Assembly (NCBI GenBank): GCA_016721085.1
Contig: JADKJI010000028.1
Span: 35,811 to 99,810, forward strand
Origin: Chitinophagaceae bacterium
GTDB taxonomy: Bacteria; Bacteroidota; Bacteroidia; Chitinophagales; Chitinophagaceae
Direction of reading: 5' to 3'
Length of the DNA stretch: 64,000 nucleotides
Shown: piece by piece, positions 44,598-54,166 of the stretch
How the letters are laid out: every line of letters begins with the position of its first letter
Numbering within the stretch: position 1 is the first letter of the stretch
Notes under the pieces: model-generated
Database searches by the model: none
What the model was told of the DNA's origin: nothing
Seen by the model: only the letters and a program-made list of their open reading frames with translations
Made by a program: the position numbers and the translations under genes

Positions 44598-45776
44598 ATG
44601 AAATATATTGTCGTAAGCCTATTAATTGTTGTTTGTAGTACATCGTACGGACAACAGTCATTAATAACCAGACTGGATGGAAGTAAAATCTCCTCATCGG
44701 AAATCGACAAAACTGTCATGCGATTAATGACCGCTACTAATGTACAAGGAGCCAGCATCGCTATTCTTAATAAAAACAAGACAACCTATATCAAATCTTT
44801 CGGATATAGAAATAAACCAAAGAATGCGATACTGGACACAGCCTCTATCGTTTACGGAGCCTCTTTTAGCAAGGCCGTATTCGGCTATCTTGTGATGAAA
44901 CTAGTTCAAGCTAAAGTCATTGATTTGGATAAACCCTTGTACACTTATCTTCCTAAACCAATTCCAGACTATGAATACTTTTCCGATTTAAAAGGAGATG
45001 ACCGATGGAAACTTATTACGGCAAAAATGTGCTTAAGTCATACTACAGGATTGCCGAATCTAAGATGGTTTCATCCTACAACAGGTGAACAAGACACCCT
45101 TGGAATTATGAAAATCTACTTTACCCCAGGAAGCAAATACGCCTACTCAGGTGAAGGATTCAAATTACTTCAATTGGTTATTGAAGAATTAACAAAAAAG
45201 AATACAGAAGAACTGGCCCAGGAACATGTATTTAAACCGTTTGGAATGACAAGAACCGGTTATACATGGCACGAATCATTTGGAGATGATAATGTAGCGG
45301 TGGGGCATATGGCTGATGGGCAGATAGATCAAAAAAGAAAACGCACAGAAGCTGTAGCAGGCGGATCTATGGTGACAACGATTGCTGATTACTCTAAATT
45401 CATAGAGAATGTGATGCAGAAAAAGGGATTGTCCCAAAATAGCTATAAAGAAATGCTTTATCCACATATCAGGATACATTCAAAAACTCAATTCCCTCCA
45501 ATCACCAACGAAACCACAACCGAAAATGATGCCATACAATTATCCTATGGTCTGGGTTGGGGAGTATTTAACTGCAACTACGGAAAAGCATTTTTCAAAG
45601 AAGGCAACGGAGGTGCCTGGAGAAATTACAACATCAACTTCCCGGAAAAAGGAATATCTATAATCTTACTCGTAAACAGCGAGAATGGAGAAAAGATGTT
45701 TAAGGAGTTGGTGGAAACAGCAATAGGCAAGTCTAGTATTCCGTGGAAATGGGAGGGGTACAGTGAGGAAAATTAA
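44598..45776 (+). CDS. Serine hydrolase (beta-lactamase superfamily), second copy
   Basis: 392 residues, signal peptide to about SYGQQ. Motifs: YGASFSKAVFGYL (SxxK), CLSHTTGLPN, and KYAYSGEGF (YSG). GNGGAWRNYNINFPEKGI near the C-terminus corresponds to the third (HxG/KTG-like) motif region. No TPR tail. Export and hydrolase fold are clear. Whether it acts on peptidoglycan, esters or beta-lactams is not. Confidence 0.88.
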   Translation: MKYIVVSLLIVVCSTSYGQQSLITRLDGSKISSSEIDKTVMRLMTATNVQGASIAILNKNKTTYIKSFGYRNKPKNAILDTASIVYGASFSKAVFGYLVMKLVQAKVIDLDKPLYTYLPKPIPDYEYFSDLKGDDRWKLITAKMCLSHTTGLPNLRWFHPTTGEQDTLGIMKIYFTPGSKYAYSGEGFKLLQLVIEELTKKNTEELAQEHVFKPFGMTRTGYTWHESFGDDNVAVGHMADGQIDQKRKRTEAVAGGSMVTTIADYSKFIENVMQKKGLSQNSYKEMLYPHIRIHSKTQFPPITNETTTENDAIQLSYGLGWGVFNCNYGKAFFKEGNGGAWRNYNINFPEKGISIILLVNSENGEKMFKELVETAIGKSSIPWKWEGYSEEN

Positions 45777-45822
45777 AAAGTCAAAAATCAAAAGTCAAAA
45801 AACCTAAAGAGTAAAGTTATTA

Positions 45823-46203
45823 ATGAAAGGAATTGACATATACCCCTACCTTTCGATAGCTTATGGACTAGGATCTATACTTTATTGTCTATTGACTGAT
45901 ACAAAGTATGAAAAACTTAAAAAAACGGGTCTAAAAGCAGAAGGGATAATTTTTGATCTGGATTATGATACCAATCCCATTACATCATTTAATGACAGCA
46001 ATATTAAAGACGAAGTAACAGTGAGATTTGTAACAAAGGATAAAGAGTGGATAACAGGAAAAATAAAACAACCCTTTGCATTATACATTACCAACCAGTA
46101 TAAACCAGGAGAAAAAGTCATAGTTTATTATAATCCCAATAACCCATCTGATTTTTTTTGGACAGCAAACAATCTGAATTCTTTGGAAGATTGTTTGTCT
46201 TAA
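45823..46203 (+). CDS. DUF3592 membrane protein (native end about 46259)
   Basis: N-terminal TM (LSIAYGLGSILYCLL), then the soluble DUF3592 sandwich (EGIIFDLDYD, VTVRFVTKDKEW, GEKVIVYYNPNNPSDFF). The stop at 46203 follows a lost T near 46186. In the restored frame FGRLFVLITGILTLTLGLYF gives the missing C-terminal TM helix and a stop at 46259. Role unknown. Confidence 0.7.
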   Translation: MKGIDIYPYLSIAYGLGSILYCLLTDTKYEKLKKTGLKAEGIIFDLDYDTNPITSFNDSNIKDEVTVRFVTKDKEWITGKIKQPFALYITNQYKPGEKVIVYYNPNNPSDFFWTANNLNSLEDCLS

Positions 46204-46312
46204 TAACAGGAATTTTAACTTTAACTTTAGGACTTTACTTTTATCTTGCTACTCCATAATATATATCTCCAGCAGCTGAACTGATCTTTACACTTAACCA
46301 AAGAAATAAATC

Positions 46313-47614
46313 ATGAGAAAAGTGCTTATCACTATTCTATCCTGCTGCCTGTACTCTATCGCTTTTTCACAAAACAAAAAACAAGAATTCATATCATCAG
46401 ATATAGATAATTTCTGGAAAGCCTATGACAAAATAATATCCACAACAGATAGTGCCAGTCAATATAAGTTCCTTCAAGAGTTGTATCTAAACAAAGCATC
46501 TCTTGGTTTAAAAGGAATTATAGAAGTAAGGAATTATTCTGAAAAAGAATTTATTGATTGGATAACAAAATACCCGAAATTCTGGGCTTCAATAAAGCCA
46601 AATACTTTAAAAGTTAAGAGCCTTTATCCTTCCATTAACGCAGATATCCAAAAACTGAAGAAAGTATACCCTGAATTAAAGCATTCTCCCATCTACTTCA
46701 CTATGGGAGCTTTTCGGTCTGGGGGCACAATTCAGGGACAAAAGGTGCTTATTGGAAGTGAATTGTCATTGGCCGACAAAAGCACATATGTAGAAGAGTT
46801 GCCAGCCTGGCGTCAACCCTTTTATAAAATCCAAAACCCACTTTCGGAAATCGCCCTATTGTGTACTCATGAATATGTCCATACGCAACAAAAAGATATT
46901 GTAGAAAACCTGCTATTGATGTGTCTGTACGAAGGAGTAGCGGAATTCATATCCTGCCATGCTACAGGTAAAAAATCGGCCGCCCCTGCTATCGAATTTG
47001 GAAAAGCTAACAGGGATAAAGTCGTGGAAAAATTCGTTTCGGACCTATTTCTAATGTCTAATGATTTCAATTGGGTATATGGTGAAAACAGAAATGAATT
47101 GAAGGTCAGGGATTTGGGCTACTATATAGGCTATGAAATTTGTGAACGCTATTATACTCTTGCAAAAGATAAATCCAAAGCCATAAAAGAGCTCATCGAA
47201 CTGGATTTCACAAACGAAAAAGCAGTAGAACGTATAGTTGATACCACACATTTACTTCCAAAATCATTGGGGGAATTATATACTGATTACGAAAAACAAC
47301 GTCCCACAGTAATAGGAATTATTCCATTCCAAAACGGTAGCCAGAATATTAAGCCGGGAATGACAAAAATAACTGTCCAATTCTCAGAACCTCTGGTAAG
47401 GTATAATACCGGGGTTGACTTCGGTCCTCTTGGACAGGATTATTTTCCTAAAATGAATCCAGAAAGATATTTCAGCGAAGATGGAAGATCGTGGACATTT
47501 GAAGCTGACCTTAAACCGAATAAACATTATCAGATTTTAATATCAAACAACTTCAGAAAGGAGAATGGAGTAAGATTAAAACCCTTCTTGATTGATTTTA
47601 AAACTGTTGAATAA
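46313..47614 (+). CDS. Secreted HExxH putative metallopeptidase with C-terminal Ig-like domain
   Basis: 433 residues with signal peptide (SCCLYSIAFSQ). The middle part holds LCTHEYVHTQQ (HExxH zinc motif) and a following Glu in LYEGVAEFISCH, the pattern of gluzincin-type enzymes, similar to DUF2268-like proteins. The last about 100 residues (VIGIIPFQNGSQNIKPGM, NKHYQILISNNFRKENG) look like a bacterial Ig-like/SbsA domain. Target protein unknown. Intact. Confidence 0.75.
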   Translation: MRKVLITILSCCLYSIAFSQNKKQEFISSDIDNFWKAYDKIISTTDSASQYKFLQELYLNKASLGLKGIIEVRNYSEKEFIDWITKYPKFWASIKPNTLKVKSLYPSINADIQKLKKVYPELKHSPIYFTMGAFRSGGTIQGQKVLIGSELSLADKSTYVEELPAWRQPFYKIQNPLSEIALLCTHEYVHTQQKDIVENLLLMCLYEGVAEFISCHATGKKSAAPAIEFGKANRDKVVEKFVSDLFLMSNDFNWVYGENRNELKVRDLGYYIGYEICERYYTLAKDKSKAIKELIELDFTNEKAVERIVDTTHLLPKSLGELYTDYEKQRPTVIGIIPFQNGSQNIKPGMTKITVQFSEPLVRYNTGVDFGPLGQDYFPKMNPERYFSEDGRSWTFEADLKPNKHYQILISNNFRKENGVRLKPFLIDFKTVE

Positions 47615-47988
47615 TCATATAACCTATCAGGATAGATAATAGCATAATCGACAATCGATAAAATCATCAACCACTGGGAATTAAGCTTATAAAACAGCTA
47701 AATAATGTTGAGTCAAAGTTAAAATAACTAAGAATCAATTGAAAAACCTGTAAATTGTACAAAGCTATTAGATAATTGCTAATTAATGTTCTGCATCTTA
47801 CATCTAATAGGTACTATAAAAAACTCCACTCATAATCCAATGTCTCATTAATTAATCTGTTACTGAGACAGTTATTTTCAGCATCACTATTACTATTGTC
47901 ATTAAGGCAAAGCCGACCTTATTACCTGCTATTTTATAAAGCCGGAATCATATTCGGTCTTTTTTTTGAATCAAAAATTAAATGGCAT
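47615..47988. other. Intergenic stretch without recognised feature
   Basis: AT-rich, no ORF of interest. None of the window's repeat families is seen. It may hold the promoter of the AraC-type gene. Confidence 0.5.
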
Positions 47989-48549
47989 ATGAAAATCTAT
48001 ATAAAAAACATGGCATGTGAAAGCTGCAAAATTGTAGTTGAAAAAGCCTTAAATGAAATGGACATATTCCCATTAAAAGTAGAACTAGGAGAAATTGAAA
48101 CCAGAGAGAACATCTCTGATGAAGAAAAATTGAAATTAAACAATGAGATCAAAAAAGCCGGACTGGAATTATTGGAGAAAAAGCAAGGTATTTTGATTGA
48201 AAAAATAAGGCAGGTGATGGTGGATTATGTATACAAATCAGATGAAAAGCCAAATATTAAGTTCTCTGTTTTATTGGGTGAGGAATTGAATCACAGCTAT
48301 ACCTATTTAGCCAACTTCTTCTCGGAAGTGGAAGCTACAACTATTGAACAATTCATTATCGCATTGAAAATTGAAAGGATAAAAGAACTTATACTTTTTG
48401 GGGAAGATACCTTTTCAGAGATAGCAGACAAACTACATTATAGTAGTGTTGCACACCTATCGGCACAATTCAAAAAAGTAACCGGATTAACACCTACGCA
48501 TTTCAAAGCATTGAAAGACAAAAGAAGAATAACCATCCAGAATATTTGA
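47989..48549 (+). CDS. AraC-type regulator with HMA-like N-terminal segment
   Basis: 186 residues from MKIYIKNMACESCK; the frame opens 31 codons earlier but without a plausible N-terminus. MACESCKIVVEKALNEM is a CxxC heavy-metal-associated-like motif. The C-terminal half is an AraC helix-turn-helix: EQFIIALKIERIKELILFG, FSEIADKLHYSSVAHLSAQF, KKVTGLTPTHFK. This small Bacteroidota protein type probably senses a metal or a redox cue, by inference from the CxxC. Targets unknown. Confidence 0.82.
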   Translation: MKIYIKNMACESCKIVVEKALNEMDIFPLKVELGEIETRENISDEEKLKLNNEIKKAGLELLEKKQGILIEKIRQVMVDYVYKSDEKPNIKFSVLLGEELNHSYTYLANFFSEVEATTIEQFIIALKIERIKELILFGEDTFSEIADKLHYSSVAHLSAQFKKVTGLTPTHFKALKDKRRITIQNI

Positions 48550-48705
48550 GATATTCAACAGTCCTCAGGATTATTTCTTATATTAGAATCAGGCAAGTTG
48601 GAAAGTTATCACACATATTAGAAATAGAGTTATAAATACCATCAAGAAAAAGCCAATTTTTTCAGAAATAAAATCAATTTATTATTTTCTTGCCTGCATT
48701 TAAAA

Positions 48706-50046
48706 TTGAATATGTATACAAGGACAATTCTGCTGATATTATTTTTTACAAGTGGCCAAATAGGATATTCTCAATCCAAATCTGCCAGGCTTCAAAAAAT
48801 AATGCAGACCTATCACAGCTATAACATGTTCGATGGAGCCGTACTTGTAGCTGAAAATGGCAAAATCATATACAAAGAAGCATTTGGTCTGGCTAACCGC
48901 GAATGGAATATCCCTAATCAAACCGACACCAAATTCATGATCGGTTCTGTATCCAAGCCGTTAACGGCTGTCCTGGCACTTATTCAAGTCCAGAAGGGAC
49001 TACTCAAGCTAGATAATACGACTATAAGGCAACTACTAAGCCACACTTCAGGAATACCGAATTATGATATCATAAAGGATTTTTTTCCAAGAATCAGTCG
49101 TCAGAATTACAACAGATCAGACTATTTGAAAGTATTTATGGACTCCGCTCTGGCTTTTGAACCTGGCAGCCATTATGCTTATAGCAGTTGGGGCTATTTC
49201 ACATTGGGCTATTTGATGGAAAAGGTTACTATGAAGTCATATTCAGAGCTTATGGCTGAAGATATATTCCAAAAGCTTGGGATGAAGAACTCTGGCTCTT
49301 ACTATCACACACAGATTGTATCTAAAAGAGCTACAGGGTACGATTATAGCTTTGGGGGATATACCTCATCGGATTTCAGAGATCAATCAAATACAATGGG
49401 CACTGGTGATATATACTCCACTGTAGAGGATCTTTTCAAATTCCATATGGCACTATCGAATCATACATTACTGAACAAAGACCTGACAGATCAAATGTTT
49501 ACACCAGGCATAGAATTAGCACAATATGGCTTTGGCTGGTTTAATAAGCAATTTAAGTATAGCTCAGTAGACAGCATACCATCCAATTTCCATTTAGGTA
49601 TGACGGAAGGCTTTATATCATTCATCAGACGAATTCCATCCACTAACAGTATGGTGGTGATTCTATGCAATAGCTCCCCAACCGACTTCTTTGGAATCAC
49701 AGGCAACTTATTTAAGGTCCTTTATAATAAACCTGTAGCCCTGAAAGAACCTGCCCACAAAAGAATGGAGACCTATATTGAAAAACTGGGTGTAACAAAG
49801 TCTCTTGAAGAATACAAGAGAATGAAAGCAGATACATCCCACTACTATATTGATTGGATATCGATGAATTTTATTGCTCAACAATTATTAAGCATGAAAA
49901 GGATTGCGGAGGCAGAAATAATTGGGGAAAATAATTTAACAGAATTTCCGGACAAAGATTTAGTGTTGGTTACTATGGGTAATATTTATCTGGCACTAAA
50001 TAAAAAAGAAAAAGCCATTCAATGTTATAAAAAGCCCTGGCAATAA
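48706..50046 (+). CDS. Serine hydrolase with TPR tail, third copy (native end about 50102)
   Basis: 446 residues as read. Signal peptide to about GYSQSK. GSVSKPLTAVLALI (SxxK), LLSHTSGIPN, and HYAYSSWGYF (YSS). The C-terminal part (SMKRIAEAEIIGENNLTEFP, YLALNKKEKAIQCYKK) is TPR-like. A missing A near 50036 truncates the end; restored, it reads KALAITPIYEEAKNRLKELE and stops at 50102. Homologous in layout to 42446-44245. Confidence 0.87.
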   Translation: MNMYTRTILLILFFTSGQIGYSQSKSARLQKIMQTYHSYNMFDGAVLVAENGKIIYKEAFGLANREWNIPNQTDTKFMIGSVSKPLTAVLALIQVQKGLLKLDNTTIRQLLSHTSGIPNYDIIKDFFPRISRQNYNRSDYLKVFMDSALAFEPGSHYAYSSWGYFTLGYLMEKVTMKSYSELMAEDIFQKLGMKNSGSYYHTQIVSKRATGYDYSFGGYTSSDFRDQSNTMGTGDIYSTVEDLFKFHMALSNHTLLNKDLTDQMFTPGIELAQYGFGWFNKQFKYSSVDSIPSNFHLGMTEGFISFIRRIPSTNSMVVILCNSSPTDFFGITGNLFKVLYNKPVALKEPAHKRMETYIEKLGVTKSLEEYKRMKADTSHYYIDWISMNFIAQQLLSMKRIAEAEIIGENNLTEFPDKDLVLVTMGNIYLALNKKEKAIQCYKKPWQ

Positions 50047-50179
50047 CCCCGATTTATGAGGAAGCAAAAAATCGGCTAAAAGAACTAGAAAGTAATAATT
50101 AGAAGAGAGCAGTTTACAATCATCAAACTATTCTGAATATTTATTAAATTAGCCCCTCATTGCTAAAACTGTTCTAACG

Positions 50180-50530
50180 ATGGAAAATCACAGAATATTC
50201 AAAATGGCCTTTTCCGGAGTGTATCCTCATTATATAAATAAGGCCGAAAGAAAAGGTAAAACCAAAGAAGAGGTAGATACTATAATTTGTTGGCTTACCG
50301 GTTATACCCAAAAACAATTACAAGACCAGATTGACAAGAAAGTGGACTTTGAAACATTCTTTGAAAAAGCACCACAATTAAATACAAACGTTTCTAAAAT
50401 TACAGGACTTATCTGTGGTTATCGTGTCGAAGAAATTGAAAATCCTCTTATGCAAAAAATAAGATATATGGATAAGCTGATTGATGAATTAGCGAAGGGC
50501 AAGAAAATGGAAAAGATATTAAGAAGTTAA
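50180..50530 (+). CDS. DUF2200 family protein
   Basis: 116 residues: RIFKMAFSGVYPHYINKAERKGKTKEE, IICWLTGYTQKQL, FEKAPQLNTNVSKITGLICGYRVEEIENPLM. The whole length matches DUF2200, a small cytosolic family of unknown function. Intact. Confidence 0.88.
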   Translation: MENHRIFKMAFSGVYPHYINKAERKGKTKEEVDTIICWLTGYTQKQLQDQIDKKVDFETFFEKAPQLNTNVSKITGLICGYRVEEIENPLMQKIRYMDKLIDELAKGKKMEKILRS

Positions 50531-50601
50531 TCGCGTATTCAAAAACATCTGTCATACTCAAATCAGTACCCAATTTCAAAACTATACTCTTTTACTATTT
50601 T

Positions 50602-51183
50602 ATGATCAGCAATATAAAGATCCAGAAAACCGAAATCCTATCTGATAATTGGTATATCCTGAAGAAAGTTACTTATGAATACTCCAAGCCAGATGGCACA
50701 ACCCATATCCAGGTAAGAGAAGCATACGATAGGGGAAATGGTGCCACTATCCTACTCTATAACAAAGCTCAACAATCCGTTATTTTAACCAAACAATTCC
50801 GACTCCCGACATTCATAAACGGCAATACAGATGGAATACTGATTGAAGCCTGTGCTGGTTTATTGGATAAGGATAATCCAGAGGATTGTATCAGAAGAGA
50901 AACAGAAGAGGAAACAGGATACAAAGTTACTGATGTGAGAAAAATTCATGAAGCCTATATGTCGCCAGGCTCAGTAACAGAAATACTTTACTTTTTCATT
51001 GCCGAATATTCTAAAGAAATGAAAGTCAATGAAGGCGGTGGAGCGGAACACGAAGAAGAAAATATCGATGTATTAGAATTACCCTTTTCAGACGCGATGG
51101 ATATGATAGAAAGTGGGGACATAAAAGACGCTAAAACAATTATGCTTCTTCAATACCTCAAAATGAAGAATATCCTGTCATAA
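50602..51183 (+). CDS. nudK: NUDIX hydrolase, GDP-mannose pyrophosphatase-like
   Basis: 193 residues. Nudix box around GLLDKDNPEDCIRRETEEETGY, preceded by KQFRLPTFING and followed by AYMSPGSVTEILYFFIAEY, as in NudK/ADP-sugar pyrophosphatases. Hydrolyses GDP-mannose to GMP and mannose-1-phosphate in the characterised member; the exact substrate here is inferred. Converges on the photolyase gene with 19 bases between stops. Confidence 0.85.
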   Translation: MISNIKIQKTEILSDNWYILKKVTYEYSKPDGTTHIQVREAYDRGNGATILLYNKAQQSVILTKQFRLPTFINGNTDGILIEACAGLLDKDNPEDCIRRETEEETGYKVTDVRKIHEAYMSPGSVTEILYFFIAEYSKEMKVNEGGGAEHEEENIDVLELPFSDAMDMIESGDIKDAKTIMLLQYLKMKNILS

Positions 51184-51202
51184 AAAATAAAGTTCACAGA
51201 AA

Positions 51203-52288
51203 TCAGCATAAATTCTTCTTCACTTTTTTCCAGAATGCAAAAAAGGACGGATAATCGCCTTTTACTGAACAAAGCCAGTCGCGTTCATCTTTGTAGCCGT
51301 CATAATTATTTAATGGATGTTCTTTAAAATAGATTTTTCCGGGTACCATCGATTTCAAATTAGAAAACTCACTAACCCATACCTGAATGTCTGGAATATT
51401 CTGTTTTGCCAATGCCATACAAAAATCCAGGCTTTTCGATGACACTGGATATTTTTCAAATATGGAAGGCTCTAATAATAATATCCTGTTAGCCTTTGTT
51501 TCTCTCCTCCATTCAGAATCCAGATTGTAAAAATTGTAAATCAAAGTAGGCAGCTCAGGATTGATTATGGGAATGTCTGTGTCAGGCAATGTGGTTTTTA
51601 ATACTGGTGATTCAAGGGACAGAAGTGTTTCAGGAATACCGATCTTATCGATCTCATCATAACCAATATCCAAAAAACTGTTACGCTGATTGGAATAGAA
51701 GTATTTGTTGATATTCTCCTGGTTAGCAAAATACAGTTTGTTGCTATTCGCCCCTGATACCCATTGCCAGCTTAAGGCATTGCTGGCCCAATCGGCATCC
51801 AGTAAATGATAATACATCCATTGCGCCGGCATCTTCCAATGGCATCTTCCAATATTACAAGCAAGTGATGCGATATACATCCGAAGATGATTATGTAAAT
51901 ACCCGTCCTCATAAAAATCAACAATCCCATTATCAATCGTTTCAATACCTGTCTGATGGTTGCTGATGTTTAGAGGTATTCCTACTCTTTCAGCTCTTGG
52001 CTGCGGTTGCTTTAAGTCATCATCAATCAAATGCCCTTTGCTTACCCAACATTGTTGCCAGTAATCTCTCCAGGCTAATTCCTGAATAAATTTCTCAATT
52101 GAATGGGGGACATGTCCAGCAGATAAAACCGATTCAAGCACCTGCTTTGTACTGATAACGCCTCTTGATATATAGGGAGATAAATGAGTGATGGCACCAT
52201 CACTGAAATTCCGGGTCTGGCCATATTTTATCGGGTCAATCTGTCTTACCCTTTCCAATATCTGATCGTAGCGAACAGGAAATCTCAT
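51203..52288 (-). CDS. FAD-binding photolyase/cryptochrome-like protein lacking the antenna domain
   Basis: 361 residues. The FAD domain is clear: TRNFSDGAITHLSPYISRG, ELAWRDYWQQCW, DGYLHNHLRMYIASLACN, WALL-like ADWASNALSWQWVSGANSNK, KYFYSNQRN. The usual N-terminal alpha/beta (antenna-binding) domain is absent; instead there is a C-terminal extension (LIYNFYNLDSEWRRET, ILLLEPSIFEKYP). Known as a distinct FAD-binding family often next to DUF2805. DNA repair activity unproven. Its ATG overlaps the stop of the upstream gene (ATGA). Confidence 0.85.
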   Translation of the reverse strand: MRFPVRYDQILERVRQIDPIKYGQTRNFSDGAITHLSPYISRGVISTKQVLESVLSAGHVPHSIEKFIQELAWRDYWQQCWVSKGHLIDDDLKQPQPRAERVGIPLNISNHQTGIETIDNGIVDFYEDGYLHNHLRMYIASLACNIGRCHWKMPAQWMYYHLLDADWASNALSWQWVSGANSNKLYFANQENINKYFYSNQRNSFLDIGYDEIDKIGIPETLLSLESPVLKTTLPDTDIPIINPELPTLIYNFYNLDSEWRRETKANRILLLEPSIFEKYPVSSKSLDFCMALAKQNIPDIQVWVSEFSNLKSMVPGKIYFKEHPLNNYDGYKDERDWLCSVKGDYPSFFAFWKKVKKNLC

Positions 52289-52565
52289 CTTTTGGAGATT
52301 TTATTCCGGCTGATTGTCCTTTGCCGTGTACACTTGAATCGAATCATATCTTCCTGAGCTTTATGGGCATGCTTCACCCCTACTCCTGAAGAAACCCTTT
52401 TCCGCCATAAACGGAAACTGGATTCTTTAAGGTTTTTACGCATAATCCTTTCTACCTCACCCTGAGAAAGCCCGGAATTGACGCTTAAATGGCATCAAAT
52501 GTAGTTCGGTCTTCCCAGGCCATTTCGATGATACGGTCGATTTCTGTATCGGTAAATTGTTGCAC
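52285..52565 (-). CDS. DUF2805 (TIGR03643) family protein, frameshifted
   Basis: From a GTG at 52565: QQFTDTEIDRIIEMAWEDRT then TFDAI. A missing T near 52489 breaks the frame. Restored, it reads LSVNSGLSQGEVERIMRKNL, ESSFRLWRKRVSSGVG and AQEDMIRFKCTRQ, a match to the DUF2805 pattern. It ends in ATGA overlapping the photolyase start, so the two are an operon. Function unknown. Confidence 0.65.
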
Positions 52566-52724
52566 TTATTTAGATTTGTTTTGCATTATTCTACGCTACC
52601 AATTATTACCTTTAAACTTATTTCATTTAACAAGCCATTTAAAAATTTGTTTATTTATTGAGTCATGTATATTAGAAAGTTTTAAAAATAGGGCAACAAT
52701 ATTTTCAACCCCTAATTTCTGAAA

Positions 52725-53039
52725 ATGCCAAAAAATGTACTAAAAAGGTATCTTATCTATTGCAGTGCTCTATTATTACTATATGCATTTTCATTTGTTC
52801 AGTACTCCAACTTTAGTTTATACTCTATTTCATATAATTTAATATGGATATGTATTGGAATTTTCGGGTATATCGAATACAAAAACCTTAAAGGCAGTCC
52901 ATCTGCTATCAGGAAATCAATATTAAGTATTGCTTTGCCTTATACTGTTTATCGATACCCATTTTTTTATTCAGACTGTTCATTTGCAGTAGCCAAAAAA
53001 ATTCAGTCCTTTTTCAAAACAAGAAAGACAATTCTATAG
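52725..53039 (+). CDS. Hypothetical small membrane protein (native end about 53164)
   Basis: Two TM segments (YLIYCSALLLLYAFSFV, ISYNLIWICIGIFGYI). The frame appears lost after about 52965. Downstream another frame reads NSIEIVGRNNECYADPYTLM and WVIELDKQKLILRI to a stop at 53164, probably the true C-terminus. No family recognised. Confidence 0.5.
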   Translation: MPKNVLKRYLIYCSALLLLYAFSFVQYSNFSLYSISYNLIWICIGIFGYIEYKNLKGSPSAIRKSILSIALPYTVYRYPFFYSDCSFAVAKKIQSFFKTRKTIL

Positions 53040-53248
53040 AAATTGTTGGAAGAAATAATGAATGTTACGCAGACCCTTATACCCTAATGAAAGTTTATCA
53101 TATAACAGATAATTTAAAATGGGTTATCGAATTAGATAAACAAAAGTTGATACTCAGAATTTAGAAAGGTTCTTCGCTAGCAGCTATTCCATTTTATTAA
53201 AACCATAGTAATTATTAAGCACCAACTCCAAATCTAAAATGAATAACA

Positions 53249-53582
53249 ATGAAAAATAGTAAGAGAAGTACCTTTACAGGAAATATGGAATGAGAATGGC
53301 TATGTAACAAACAATAAAATATCCTATCCAACATTACCTGAAATAAAGCAACTGCTTAAGTCGGACAAAATACAATTTGTCGTCGCTAATGTGGGAGATC
53401 GCTTGCAATGGATACCCAAATCCGATACTTATACATTCTGGAAAAACAAAGTTCAAATTAATTTGATTGAAAACCCTGAACATATCATTTTGGACTTGTT
53501 ACCAAACGAATTTGGATATTTAGCTTCTCATTGGAAAACTGATGGTGGATTAGACATCATCTTGTTAGAGATGTATCATTGA
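53249..53582 (+). CDS. Hypothetical protein, about 110 aa (frameshifted at start)
   Basis: The long open part reads ENGYVTNNKISYPTLPEIKQ, FVVANVGDRLQWIPKSDTY and LDLLPNEFGYLASHWKTDGG. An extra A right after the ATG at 53249 hides the natural start (MKIVREVPLQEIW). Unknown family. Size and compact sandwich-like pattern would suit a small immunity-type protein, but nothing nearby supports that. Confidence 0.45.
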
Positions 53583-53617
53583 TAGACTTAGATATTATAA
53601 TACCAAGACAATATTTG

Positions 53618-53850
53618 TATTAGACAGGATTAAAAGATTAAAGGATTAGCAGGATTATCTACTAGTTAGAACCATAAAAAGAATATTCATTTTTCTCTAA
53701 CCTTTCGTAACGTACCCTTTAATTAGAATGCAGAGCCGTAGGCTCGGTTTAAATTGTAGCCCCGGATTTTAATCCGGGGTAAACGATTGAAGCTAAAAGG
53801 ATATAATGAAATCCCAATTCAAATCCTGCCCATCCTTTAACCTTTCAATC
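53618..53850. repeat. Family F element (AGGATTAAAGGATT) with GGATTTTAATCC hairpin
   Basis: Left arm CAGGATTAAAAGATTAAAGG and right arm CCTTTAACCTTTCAATCCTG. Between them a perfect hairpin, CCCCGGATTTTAATCCGGGG, at 53760-53779. Confidence 0.65.
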
Positions 53851-53945
53851 CTGTTTCCAGAAAAATCCGTTCAATAATCATCGAGTATCAAATCCCAGTT
53901 AGATTTCCTTATTTTAGCTACTCACAACCCAACAAAGCATCCCAT

Positions 53946-54146
53946 ATGGCTGATAAAATAGCTGGACTAATAAGTAATTTCATTTCAGTGGCCGCCTTCA
54001 TTTTTGTGATTGTGTTTTTACAAAGAAAAAGCATTACAAATCCCGATTTGAAATTATTTGGGCTGTCTTTGAAAACATTAAATTTTATATTATTTGTAGG
54101 TCTAGGGATTAGTCTCGCTTTATTAATTGTTGGTTTTATTTCCTAA
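53946..54146 (+). CDS. Small two-TM membrane protein (66 aa)
   Basis: Two hydrophobic helices (NFISVAAFIFVIVFL and LNFILFVGLGISLALLIVGF) separated by a basic loop QRKSITNPDLK. Twenty bases before the next membrane gene, so likely co-transcribed. No family recognised. Confidence 0.55.
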   Translation: MADKIAGLISNFISVAAFIFVIVFLQRKSITNPDLKLFGLSLKTLNFILFVGLGISLALLIVGFIS

Positions 54147-54166
54147 AAAATAAGTTTCTTGCAGTA

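Noticed and set aside
44380..44779. Minus-strand small ORFs near the second serine hydrolase
   Set aside because: They partly overlap its start on the opposite strand and show no signal, domain or ribosome site.
53249..53582. Toxin-immunity pair around the 110-residue protein
   Set aside because: No toxin-like or polymorphic-toxin gene lies upstream; size alone is not evidence.
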